DNA of 64,000 nt from Spirodela intermedia (GCA_902729315.2 LR746276.1:1031169-1095168), one strand, 5' to 3'. Numbered from the stretch's first letter, positions 25,498-35,857 are shown. Notes: generated from the letters alone by a model not told the origin. A program made the numbers and translations.

Positions 25498-26775
25498 AAA
25501 GAAGAACTATTAGATGTACTTCAAAAAAATAAGAAGGCTATGGGCTGGAAAATGGACGATCTAAGGGGCATTGATATTAGTGTATGCATGCATAGTATAT
25601 ATCTAGAGGAGGGGGCTAGAACTACTAGGGAACCACAATGAAGATTAAATCCTAACATGATGGAAATTATAAAAAAAGAAATTTTAAAGTAACTGGTTGT
25701 TGATATTATTAATCTTATTTCAGATAGCAAATGGGTTAGTCCTACACAAGTAGTGCCAAAAAAATCAGGGATCACAGTTATAAAAAATGAAAATGGGGAT
25801 GAAATACAAACAAGATTAACTACTAATTGGAGGGTTTGTGTTGATTATAGAAAATTAAATTCAGTTACTAGAAAAGATCATTTTCTCCTACCATTTACTG
25901 ATCAAATTCTAGAAAAATTAGTTGAAAAAACTTTTTTTATTTTCTAGATGGATACTCTAGTTATAATCAAATTTATATAAATCCTTTAGATCAAGAAAAA
26001 ACAACTTTCACTTGTCCATTTGGTACTTTTTAAACAAATGTCTTTTGGTCTGTGTAATGCTCCAACCACATTTTAAAGATGTATGTTATCTATTTTTTCT
26101 GATATGATTAGAAAATGCATGGAAATTTTTATGGACAATTTTTCTATTTTTGGTGAATCATTTGATGAATGCTTAAATCATTTACAGCATGTACTTGAGA
26201 AATGCATAGAGAAAAAATTAGTTTTGAGTTGGGAGAAATCACATTTTATGGTTAAAGAGGGAGTTGTGTTAGGTCATATTGTGAGTGAAAGGGATTTAGA
26301 GGTGGATAGAGCAAAAATTGATATTATATCTAAAATGAAACCTTCAAATTCAGTAAAATAGATTAGATCTTTCTTGGGTCATGTAGGTTATTACAGAAAA
26401 TTTATTCAAGATTTTTCAAAAAATTTTAAACCTCTCACCATGCTATTATCTAAAGATGTGTCTTTTAATTTTGGTGAGAAATGTTTTGAGTCTTTTTCCG
26501 AAATAAAAAGATTACTTACTGAGGCACCCATTTTACAAGCTCTTGATTGGTTCATTCCCTTTGAAATAATGTGTGATGCATCGAATTATGTAGTGGGGGC
26601 CATTCTAAGACAAACAAAAGAGTCAAAACCCATAGTAATTTCATATGCTAGTAAAACTATATTTGATGCTCAATTAAATTATACCACGACTGAAAAAGAG
26701 TTGTTAGCTATAGTATTTTCGTTAGAAAGGTTTAGATCATATATTTTGGGAGCTAAAACTGATCATGAGTATTAA
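25498..26775 (+). pseudogene. Athila-like reverse transcriptase and RNase H, frameshifted
   Basis: RT begins after the protease with WRVCVDYRKLN (about 25,830) and is broken between about 25,930 and 26,090 by a frameshift and stops. The catalytic motif reads FMDNFSIFG (26,128-26,154) where the family has F-x-D-D, so the second catalytic aspartate is asparagine. SFLGHVGYYRKFI marks the thumb/connection. RNase H follows with CDASNYVVGAIL and TTTEKELLAIVF, then ends at a stop. Enzymatically dead as it stands. Confidence 0.88.
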
Positions 26776-27119
26776 AATATTTGTTAAATAAGAAAGATGC
26801 AAAGCCACATTTATTAAGATAGATTTTATTATTACAAGAATTTGACTTAAAAATAAAAGATAAAAAAGGTTTCGAGAATGTTGTTGCTGACCATCTTTTT
26901 AGATTAAGTGATACAAGAATAAATGCAGCTCCTTTACAAGATGTATTTCCAGATGAACAATTGATGACAGCTCAACATCAACCATCCCCATGGTATGTAC
27001 ATATTGTTAATTTTCTGGTTTCTATAAAAACTCTAAAATAGTGGAATAAGAACAAAAACATCATTTCTTATCTAAGATTAGAAATTATTTTTGACATGAT
27101 CTTGATTTATATTACTTAG

Positions 27120-28279
27120 GCAATGATCAAATTTTAAGGAGATGTGTTCCTGAAGAAGAATACCATAATATTATTAACATGTGCCATTCATCTAACTATG
27201 GAGGACATTTCTCTCAATGAAAAACAGCTACAAAAATTTTTCAGTGTGGTTTTTATTGGCCTACAATCATTAGAGATTCTATAGAATTTAATAGAACATG
27301 TATTTCATGCCAATCTATAGGTAATATGAGTAAAAAAGATGAAATGTCTATGAGTAACATATTAGTAGTCGAAATTTTTGATGTATGAGGAATAGATTTC
27401 ATGGGTCTTTTCCCATCAGCTGAAAAATATGAATATATTTTACTTGCTGTTGATTATGTGTCGAAGTGGGTGGAAGCTCTTCCTACTAGAACTAATGATC
27501 ATAAAATCGTGATGAAATTTGTGTAGGAAAATATTTTTTCGAGGTTTGGATGTCCTAGAGTGATTATTAGTGATGGAGGAATACATTTTACAAATAAACA
27601 TTTCAAGAAACTGTTGAAAAAGAATGGAGTACACCATAGAGTAGCCACTTCATATCATCCCCAAACAAATAAGCAAGTTGAAGTAGCAAATAAGAAAATT
27701 TAGAGAATTTTGAGAAAAATAATTAGACCAGATAGGAAAGATTGGCCCACAAAATTACAAGATGCATTATGAGCTTATAGAATAGCTTATAAAAATCCCA
27801 TAAGTATGTCCCCATTTCGTCTCATTTTTGGAAACCCATGTCATCTTCTTGTGAAAATAGAGCATAAAGCATTATGGGCTATAAAAAATTTATGTATGGA
27901 TGAAAAATCAGCTGGTAGGCATACAATTTTTCAGCTACATGAAGTAGAGGAGTTGAGAAATGAAGCTTATGAAAATCATAGAATATATAAAGAAAAAACT
28001 AAAACTTTTCATGATAAATATATTAGCAGAAAAAAAATTGATGTTGGACAAAAAGTGTGGTTATATGATTCTAAGCTGAAATTATTCTCAGGAAAATTAA
28101 AATCAAAATAGAAAGGGCCTTATGTGGTGGAAGAGACATATGATCATGAGACTGTAATGATTAAAGATCTTAAAAGTGATCATAACTTTAAGGTAAATAA
28201 ACAACAGCTTAAACATTACATAGAACATGAACGCCTTGTAGAAAAGGAAATTTCATTATTAAAAGAAATTCAAGAGTAA
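27120..28279 (+). pseudogene. Athila-like integrase, multiple stops
   Basis: Zinc-finger remnants (CHSSNYGGH, CISCQS), then the catalytic core GIDFMG ... ISDGGIHF ... HPQTNKQVEVANK, which supplies the D, D and E positions, and a C-terminal region (KVWLYDSKLK ... FSGKLKSK) ending 'LKHYI'. There is no chromodomain, which fits the Athila/Tat branch. At least five in-frame stops are present. Between RNase H and integrase (26,776-27,119) the frame is open only in pieces. Confidence 0.88.
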
Positions 28280-29686
28280 GATCAAGGAGTTCAGTTGAAG
28301 ACATTAAATTTAGCGCTACATGAGAGGCAACCCATGGTTTTTATTTCATTCTATTTGATTTTTTAAAATTCTATTTTCCTTAGAATTTTGTAGTACTTGT
28401 TTCTGTATTTATTTATTTTTTTTGAAAAAGTGCAGGAGGAAGAGTGTAAGATGAAGTGGAAAATTAAAAATGAGGTTGAGGTGATATCTTTCTGAGCTTC
28501 ATCATTTATGAAAATATTTTTAATGCTTAACTTTGCAGATATGCATGCTTCACTTGAAAATTATATTTTCTGCATATTATGTTTCGATTTTTCTGTGTCA
28601 TTGAGGACAATGTCATTTTTAAGTTGGGGGGTGAAGTATTCATTATTAATTTATGTTGTAGGACGATTAAGAACATGTGTTTGTATTTTATTCAACTTAG
28701 AATAGTAACTAAAAAAGTAAAAATAAAATAAAATTCAGAAAAACTACAACATCTATTTTTTGATTTTCTGTCAGAGACAACAGACTGTCAAAAATAGTAG
28801 ACAAAAAACAGCCTAAAGTTTGAAATTCTAGAAGACCCTTTTCTCACATTTCAATCCACTAGATATATATTACTGAAATTCGAAATTATAGCTATAAAGA
28901 GGATAATTTTGACTTATTTTTGATAAATTTATTGTTGTTAAAAATAGAACTGAAAACAAAAAACAGAATTGTCAAAACTATCTAATTTACAAATTCCTTA
29001 CATCATATTGCATGCATGAAAAATTAAATCAATTAGATTGATTGATACCAAAAGATACTAAGAAGATTATTATTGAGTCAAAAGAATGATCTAGTAGCAT
29101 GAAATATTGGAATACTCCTTGGATACATGATAGATAACATGGATTTGATTTTACAGATTTTCACTTCATGATCTTGATGGATAGTATTTACTTGATGTGA
29201 AAATTTAATTGATCATTTGAGTTTAATGGAGATTTTTGCACCCTAATCTATAAGACTTGTGAGGAGAAATCACTTATTTCGAAAAAAAGAAGAAGAGAGA
29301 GTAACGTGAAAAATCTAAAAACAAAGAGTACACATGGAGGTTGTGAGACACCATTCTCACTGTCGAAAATCATGCATAGAAAAACACTTGCTGAAAAATA
29401 AGTGGATAAAGTGAAAGCCCTGAAAATGAAGAATACATATGGAGGGTGTGAGACATCATTTTTATTGTCGAAATTTGTTTACAGGAAAAACTACTTATCT
29501 ACTATATATAAAAAAAAGAAAAGAAAGAAGAAATATAGTGCAAACTTCAAAAATCAAGTCATAGAAAAAGGAAAATATAGGATCAATATTATTCTTAGAT
29601 GAGTATTGATAATTAAAACATCTTATAAATACATCTATGAGTGAAGAAGTGATAAAAATGTGAATAGAAGAAGTGAAGTCTAAATT
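28280..29686 (+). other. Athila-like 3' noncoding region with internal PPT-like motif
   Basis: Matches 35,870-37,280 of the intact element. It contains the conserved post-pol box (GAGGCAACCCATG near 28,324), a TTTTTAAGTTGGGGGG motif at 28,616-28,631, and two spaced copies of a TACA(C/T)ATGGAGG...GTCGAAA unit near 29,328-29,370 and 29,435-29,474. No coding frame is supported; no envelope-like ORF. Confidence 0.7.
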
Positions 29687-30660
29687 GTTACTAAAATTTA
29701 TGAACGATTTGCAATAAAAGGATCGCGAATCCATTGAGTAAATCATCTTTGATTGATCGACGAACAAGCCGTCGTCAGGAAGAGGATGATCTGCTGGGAG
29801 ATGAGCCACCATCTCCTAAGAGTGTACCAGATGCGATGAAGAGCCTCCTCTTGCTGTGCGGACCTAAGGATGAAGCTCCCTGACATGTGCACCACTTCTA
29901 TTCAACTCCTCTCCGTTGGGTGACAGTTGTTGGAGAGCCACAAAGTTGTTGTTTTTCCGCTCCGCCGAGTAACAGCCGCCGGAGACGACTCGACGACCCA
30001 TTTCATTAATCTCTAGACTTCACGAGAAGATCTAGATATTGCCCACATTGTCTTTGTCCAAGGAGAGCCTTCGAGGTCATAGACACTACACGACGATCCT
30101 CCCAAATGCTCAAGATTTCGGTACATTACCGATGCATCACCGTCACGACGCTAGAACTCTATTTTCCTACTTTCAATTTACTTTACACTTCATTTAGTGA
30201 TAATTTTTGTGTTTTTAATTTACCAAAATATACTTTGTTCTATTACGATTCTTCTTGCTTTTACAGATCTTAATTTGATTAATTAAATCATCTGTAATTG
30301 CTTACGTAAGAATCATCAGGTGGAATTCTATTTTTGCCTGATTCGCATTCGTCGGGTGCTGACATCATCTTGATGTTCGCACCCTTATTTTCTTTTTTTA
30401 TGAATTTTAAATATATTTCCTTTTCAATTCTTAATATAAAATTCATAGAAAATCGTATTCTTTGAGGAAAATTCTGAGTAATTACTAGATATTATATTAC
30501 ATCTTTGTGATCAACCTAGAAAATTATTGCTATTTTTAGAAGTTTTATTAAATTATTAATAATATATTTATTCATAAATACTTCTAAATATCTAAAAATT
30601 TGTATTTTCTAGTTTTATAGATTTTATATTTGTGTGATTTAATATACAATGACTGAGTCA
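29687..30660 (+). repeat. LTR-A, 5'-truncated copy, forward orientation
   Basis: Begins mid-LTR (equivalent of about 32,020 in the intact element) and runs to the LTR 3' end at 30,660. The junction with the upstream internal region falls in a short shared ATTGTTA. It lacks the 144-bp tandem duplication found in the young LTRs. Sequence from 30,661 does not show a primer binding site, so this end abuts other DNA. Confidence 0.8.
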
Positions 30661-31019
30661 ACCAAAGCTACTTAACTACCTCAAAAGTGTAGCTATGGGG
30701 GACTAAGAAGTGGCAACAGGGCAAATAGATGAAACTAAACACAAGAATAAGAAGGAAGGATAATTCAAGAGAAGGAACAACTAGAGAATGACAAGGAACA
30801 TAACTTATCAGCCCCAACTAGAGAATGACTTGGATCACAGAATTAGAAGAGAAGCAAATAAAATCCCCATGAGAGGTCCCCACCTTGGAGACCATGGTAG
30901 CTAGCCCCTAGTCCCTTAACTAATTCAGATGAAAGTTTATCTTCCTTAATGCTTTGTAGTCTTGCTAACTCATAAACTATTATTGTTAATCTTGGAGATA
31001 GAAAGCATAGGAAGGAGGT

Positions 31020-31374
31020 GTTAGGTCCCCAATAGTTGGGGAGTACCCAAAGTCATGAGAAGCAATCATGAGGAGATCATGGAGGTCGACTTGGGGTCCA
31101 AGGAGGAAGTAGGAGAGAAGGGGGAAAGTTTAGGCAAGAAAGTCCAAACAAACTGGTGTGAGGGTGAGTCTTTAAATACCTCTTGGAATAGAGAGGAAAT
31201 AGTAAGGAATGGGATAAGTGGACCTAAATTGTCATATGCAGCAATTACCTACAGTCAACACTTAAGACCTCAATTTGTGGACTTAACGTCATAGAAGATG
31301 CCCTGTGTCCAAGACGGAGTCCAAACCATAGAGTTTTCGAGGGAGGTAAACCAGTTGGCTGCCCAATTTAGGGA
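31020..31374 (+). pseudogene. DUF4283-type / LINE ORF1-like remnant, 5' part
   Basis: A frame with one stop (31,292) reads KLSYAAITY..., then TIEFSREVNQLAAQFREA, matching the start of the DUF4283 domain of plant LINE-type ORF1 proteins ('...LAxxFxxALVGKF'). It is interrupted after the alanine by the gag-only retrotransposon and resumes at 39,251. Upstream (30,661-31,019) I see no gene. Confidence 0.55.
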
Positions 31375-31379
31375 GGCAA
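31375..31379. repeat. Target site duplication, left (GGCAA)
   Basis: GGCAA directly before the TG of the 5' LTR; repeated exactly at 39,246-39,250. Confidence 0.95.
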
Positions 31380-31392
31380 TGATAAGTCTTCA

Positions 31393-31447
31393 TTATCATG
31401 AGTTAATAATTAGTAAATAATATAGTTTTAGCCTTAACTCATGATAA
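31393..31447. repeat. 14-bp inverted repeat at the LTR-A 5' end
   Basis: TTATCATGAGTTAA (31,393-31,406) and TTAACTCATGATAA (31,434-31,447) are perfect inverted copies with a 27-nt AT-rich spacer. The same pair occurs in the other LTR-A copies that keep this end (near 37,487, 43,240, 46,455, 50,210, 55,150, 55,364), with at most one mismatch per copy seen. Confidence 0.9.
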
Positions 31448-31800
31448 ATAGACTTATATTTGTGTTAAAGCATGAAAAGTGGTTTTCAGTTGATTAACGT
31501 GAATTTTTGGGTAATTATATGATTTTATACGATTTTTACAGTCTTAGTTTTGAGATAAACGAAGAACAAGAAATAAAAATAAAAATATTGCAAAATGGGG
31601 AGACCCGCCGGCCAGCCGGGCCCGCAAGCGGGTCGGAAGCGCAGTCGGGGAGTAGCCGCGAGCAGGGGCTCGAGCAGCTTGCTTGGATCGATAGGGGCAC
31701 GTGTGCGCCACTCCCCTTCCACGTCACCGGTGGTCAACCGGCTGTGGGGCAAGGAGTGGTCGTACACGCGAGAGGATTTTGCCTACAAAGCTAACTTTAC

Positions 31801-31808
31801 TATATATT
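31801..31808 (+). promoter_or_regulatory. Candidate LTR TATA box
   Basis: TATATATT preceded by a CTAACTTTAC context, 422 nt into the LTR; the same at 37,895-37,902. Transcription would start about 30 nt downstream, near the CCGATGTGGGACTAAA segment. Inferred. Confidence 0.5.
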
Positions 31809-31885
31809 CGCCCAAATAATCCGCGCACAACCGATGTGGGACTAAACCCGCGTCACACCTTGTTCAAGGGCGGGCGACCGCCGCG

Positions 31886-31896
31886 GGTTCGAATCC
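31886..31896 (+). promoter_or_regulatory. tRNA B-box-like motif in LTR-A
   Basis: GGTTCGAATCC matches the Pol III B-box consensus exactly, within a T-arm-like context GCGGG-TTCGAAT-CCTCC. It is repeated at 37,980-37,990 and kept or nearly kept in decayed LTR copies (50,710; reverse near 54,705, 42,790, 46,000, 23,015). No convincing A box is seen upstream. Confidence 0.55.
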
Positions 31897-32368
31897 TCCC
31901 AGAGTCAAAATTCATATATTTTTAACTGATTATCGCGACTTTCCTGCAGATCGCCGGTGAAGGATTAAGCAACCGGAATCGCTGGATCATCGGCGAAAAT
32001 CTCGTCAACGCGATTCGCGGAGCATTGCTACTAAAATTTCTGAACGATTCGCGATAAAAGGATCGCAATCCATCGAGTAAATCATCTCCGATTGATCGAC
32101 GAACAAGCCGTCGTCGGGAAGAGGACGATCCGCCGGGAGACCAGTCGCCACCTCCTGAGAGCGTACCAGATGCGATGAAGAGCCTCCTCTTGCTGCGCGG
32201 ACCTGAGGATGAAGCTCCCTAACACGCGCCTCACCTCCATCCAGCCCCTCTCCGTCGGGTGACAGCCGCCGGAGAGCCGCAAAGTCGCCGTTTTTCCGCT
32301 CCGCCGGGTGACAGCCGCCGGAGACGATTCGACGACCCACTTCATTGGTCTCTAGACTTCGCGAGAAG

Positions 32369-32656
32369 ATCTAGAGATTGCCCACGTCGTCTTTGTCCAA
32401 GGAGAGCCTTCGAGGCCGTGGACACTGCACGACGACCCTCCCGAACGCTCAGGATTCCGGTGCATCGCCGACGCGTCGCCGTCGCGACGCCGGAACTCTG
32501 TTTTCCTGCTTTATCTAGAGATTGCCCACGTCGTCTTTGTCCAAGGAGAGCCTTCGAGGCCGTGGACACTGCACGACGATCCTCCCGAACGCTCAGGATT
32601 CCGGTGCATCGCCGACGCATCGCCGTCGCGACGCCGGAACTCTGTTTTCCTGCTTT
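32369..32656 (+). repeat. 144-bp tandem duplication in the 5' LTR
   Basis: Units 32,369-32,512 and 32,513-32,656, each starting ATCTAGAGATTGCCC and ending TTTTCCTGCTTT, differ at only two or three bases. The 3' LTR has the same at 38,463-38,750. Copies at 29,687-30,660 and 50,197-51,826 have one unit. Confidence 0.95.
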
Positions 32657-33151
32657 CAATTTAATTTACGCTTCATTTAGTGATACTTTGTTCATTTTTA
32701 TTTACCAAACTATACTTTGTTCAACTACGATTCTTCCGGCTTTTACAGATCTTAATTTGATTAATTGAGTCGTCTGTAATCGCCTATAATCGCCGGGCGG
32801 AACTGTGTTTCCGCCTGATTCGCGTTCGCCGGGCGCTGACGTCATCCTGACGTCCGCACCCTTATTTCCTTTTTTTTTCGTGAATTTTAAATATATTTCC
32901 TTTTTATTTCCTAGTATAAAATTCGTAAGAAAATCGTACTCATTGAGAAAAATTCTGAATAATTACCAGATATTATATTACATCCCTGTGATCGACCTGG
33001 AAAATTACCGCTATTTTTGGAATTTTTATTGAATTATAATTGATATATTTATTTAGAAATACTTCTAAATATCCGAAAATTCGTATTTTCTAGTTTTATA
33101 AATTTTATATTTGCGTGATTTAACATACAACGACTGAGTCACGTCAAATTT

Positions 33152-33169
33152 TGGCGCCGTTGCCGGGGA
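33152..33169 (+). other. Primer binding site (tRNA-Asp type)
   Basis: TGGCGCCGTTGCCGGGGA, five nt after the 5' LTR, is complementary to the 3' end of plant tRNA-Asp(GTC), as in Athila elements. Reverse transcription of the minus strand would start here. Confidence 0.92.
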
Positions 33170-33361
33170 TGTATTGCATAATATTTAGTATTTTTCTGTT
33201 TTTCTCTTAGAGTACACAAAAAAAAAAACTTTACTCTTGTTTTATTTTCTTTTTGCCGATTTTTATTAGAAAAAGGGAACGAAAAGAAGCACGGCAAGGA
33301 CTGGAGCATCCTGAAGGAGGGTAACAGTTACTAACTTTTTCCCTTGAATTTATTGATTTTT

Positions 33362-35857
33362 ATGCATGGTAGAAGATCCTTGCATCCAAGGCTAGAAAAT
33401 CCTTTCATTATTTCATTCAAAAATAAAAATCCGAAAGAAAAATTAATTTTGATGGATCCTGAAGGAAGTACAGGTCAAACTGAGAACAATCCTATGGCCA
33501 TGAAAAATCATTATATCCCTGATTCATTTCAAAGAGCATCTAATATTAGAGTCCCATTAGCACCCACTGTTAAATTCGAAATAAATCTAGGAATTTTTCA
33601 AATGCTCCCTAATTTTCATGGATTGCCTTTAGAGGAACCTCATCAGCACTTAGAAAAATTTCATATGGTCTGTGATTTAGTTAATCTCCCTCAAGTTACA
33701 CCAGAAATCATTAAGATGAAATTATTCCCTCATACACTTAGGGACAAAGCTAGTCATTGGCTATCCACATTAGATAGAGAATTAACTAGCTGGAAAGATA
33801 TAGAACAGGCCTTTCTTCGAAAATTTTATCCCTTAGGAAAAACTCAAAATATGAGAAAACATATATGGAGTTTTTCTCAAAGACCAGGAGAAACTTTGCA
33901 TGAGACATGGGAAAAATTTAAAGATTTACTTAGAAAGTGTCCTCATCATGCTATACCCAAGTGGCAGCTCAATAGAATTTTTTATGATGGATTATTAGAA
34001 CAACATAGAAATATGGTTGATTCTATATGTGGAGGAGCTTTTATGGAGAAAACTCCTGATGAGATTTACAGTCTTTATGAGAATTTAAGTGAAAATTCTA
34101 GAGATCAAGCCTCTTTTGAATTATATGACAGGGATAAGAAGAGAGGAATTTATGAATTGCATCATGATGATGATTCTAAACTTAGAAATGAGGTTAATCA
34201 GATTAATCAAAGATTAGAAAAAATTGATTTACTCATTGACAATATTAGAAAGCCTTTTAACCCTCAACTTAATTCGAATAGTACATGTCCTATGTATGGT
34301 GAAAACGATTATTCTGAATTTCAATGTTATAATTTAGATCAATCATTTCATCCTATGCAAGAACAAGTGCAAGTAGCTCACGGTTTTAATAGAAATAGGG
34401 AAAATTTTTCAAATTCTTATAATCCTAATTGGAGGAATAATCTTTCATGGAGAGACCCAAATAATATTCAAAATCCAGAAGCACTTAGACCCAATTCAAA
34501 CTCTGAATTTCGTCCAAAACAAGAAAATAGATTTCAGAAAAATCAGCCCTCTCAAACCCAACCTGATGCTATGGAAATGATGCAGCAAATGAGCCAAATG
34601 ATGCAACAAACTATGAATCAAATGATGCAGCACCAGAAACAAATTATAGAGGCTCTTGAGAATAAGAGAGAAGAGGGACAGCTACCTAGTCAGCCCATAG
34701 AAAATTCAGAAAACTGTCCAACAGTAAGATTTCAGCAAGAAGAGTCTAGCTGGATAAATTTAGAAAAAAACCCACGAAATGAAAATGTTAGGACAGTGAA
34801 TATATTGAGTGAGAATATTTTACCTGAACCTTATTTCCAATTATTAGAAGAAATTGATGATCCATTAGAAGTAAATGAGAATATTAAGGCCAAAAATGTA
34901 GTAGCAGAAAATTTGAATAAAATCAGTTATTGCTCACAATTGATGAATGAATATAGTGAGGATGATGAGGAGAAAGAACCCTTAGATGAAGAAACAGCAA
35001 CTGATCATAGAAAAATCATCCAAATTTTAGTAGAAGGGAGTAAGGACAGAAATGAAGAAAAATATATTTCAAGTGAGGAAAAATCAACTGATTTGGGAGA
35101 TGTAGGAGACGAAATTAATGAATCTAATCATAATTTTGCAGCCATGGATGTTGATTGTGAGGATGATGATGTATATCATATACCAAAATTAAAAGATAGC
35201 TCTTGGGAAGATGAAGAATTTGATGAGTTGAGAAACGAAAAGCTAGAAAAAGAATTGATTCAACTAATGGGAACAAGCGAAAATAATAGATGTGAATATA
35301 GAAATAATTTTGGAGGAGAAAATTTGAATTTTACTGAATTCATTAGATCTGAGATTAAAGAAGACAATCCTTCCATCCTTCAAAACCCACAGCCCATTAG
35401 AATTATTTCTAAGCTTGAAATATTTCACTCCTCACAAATTGAACAAATATGTATGGAAGATAAAATGGAGCAGGGGAAGATTATGCAGATAAAAGAAGAC
35501 ATTAAGAAATGGGTGAGTGGAAGAATTAGAGATACCAATTTAGATGAAAAAATTTTAGATTGGGCAAGAGCTAATCTGAAAATTATACGGCCTGATCACA
35601 TTTTATGGTTTATTAATAGAAAGTATTTATTAATGAATGAGAGCCTAACAAAACAAGATAGAAATAAGGAAAGATTCTTTTCAAAATGGAAATATTATTT
35701 TTGGGAAAATTTTGTTAATTTCCATTTTATTTTGGCTGAAAGTATGTCAAGGTATATATATGAAGTATATGAATTTATGCTAAATCTGAAAAAGAATATC
35801 ATAAAACTTACCTTGGGATACAAATATATTTTGATGGCCATAGATCAGCTTATATGA
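33362..35857 (+). CDS. Gag protein with unique C-terminal extension (retrotransposon)
   Basis: 831 residues from the first ATG (an upstream in-frame TTG at 33,344 is not a eukaryotic start) to TGA. Residues about 60-230 are an Athila-type capsid (Retrotrans_gag) region: VKFEINLGIFQMLPNFHG, EEPHQHLEKF, ASHWLSTL, FLRKFYPLGKTQ and RPGETLHETWEKFKDLL are visible. A spacer predicted to coil, then a degenerate knuckle (CPMYGENDYSEFQC; the usual second Cys and His are missing) and a Met/Gln-rich stretch near 405-430 follow. From about 480 the protein leaves the gag-pol pattern: about 120 acidic residues, then a mixed basic/aromatic region with ILDWARANLKIIRPDHILWF and KWKYYFWENF. The extension matches no family I recognise. 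It is also present in the minus-strand pseudogene at 59.0-61.5 kb. No internal stop. Confidence 0.9.
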   Translation: MHGRRSLHPRLENPFIISFKNKNPKEKLILMDPEGSTGQTENNPMAMKNHYIPDSFQRASNIRVPLAPTVKFEINLGIFQMLPNFHGLPLEEPHQHLEKFHMVCDLVNLPQVTPEIIKMKLFPHTLRDKASHWLSTLDRELTSWKDIEQAFLRKFYPLGKTQNMRKHIWSFSQRPGETLHETWEKFKDLLRKCPHHAIPKWQLNRIFYDGLLEQHRNMVDSICGGAFMEKTPDEIYSLYENLSENSRDQASFELYDRDKKRGIYELHHDDDSKLRNEVNQINQRLEKIDLLIDNIRKPFNPQLNSNSTCPMYGENDYSEFQCYNLDQSFHPMQEQVQVAHGFNRNRENFSNSYNPNWRNNLSWRDPNNIQNPEALRPNSNSEFRPKQENRFQKNQPSQTQPDAMEMMQQMSQMMQQTMNQMMQHQKQIIEALENKREEGQLPSQPIENSENCPTVRFQQEESSWINLEKNPRNENVRTVNILSENILPEPYFQLLEEIDDPLEVNENIKAKNVVAENLNKISYCSQLMNEYSEDDEEKEPLDEETATDHRKIIQILVEGSKDRNEEKYISSEEKSTDLGDVGDEINESNHNFAAMDVDCEDDDVYHIPKLKDSSWEDEEFDELRNEKLEKELIQLMGTSENNRCEYRNNFGGENLNFTEFIRSEIKEDNPSILQNPQPIRIISKLEIFHSSQIEQICMEDKMEQGKIMQIKEDIKKWVSGRIRDTNLDEKILDWARANLKIIRPDHILWFINRKYLLMNESLTKQDRNKERFFSKWKYYFWENFVNFHFILAESMSRYIYEVYEFMLNLKKNIIKLTLGYKYILMAIDQLI

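Larger units (their letters stand above)
31380..33146 (+). repeat. 5' LTR of the gag-only element (LTR-A)
   Basis: TGATAAGTCTTC ... GAGTCACGTCA, 1,767 bp. AT-rich ends flank a GC- and CpG-rich middle (about 31,600-32,660). It holds a 14-bp inverted repeat, a TATA box, a tRNA B-box-like motif and a 144-bp tandem duplication. A 5-bp deletion near 32,784 is private to this LTR, since older copies agree with the 3' LTR. Confidence 0.97.

Noticed and set aside
31820-31910. A complete tRNA gene around the B-box-like motif
   Set aside because: No D-arm, anticodon arm or matching acceptor stem can be built; only the T-arm-like part is present.
31595-32768. Frames of 74-169 codons inside LTR-A (duplicated at 37,689-38,862)
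   Set aside because: They lie in the GC-rich LTR core and the long one reads the 144-bp tandem repeat; old LTR copies do not keep the frames, so no coding constraint is visible.
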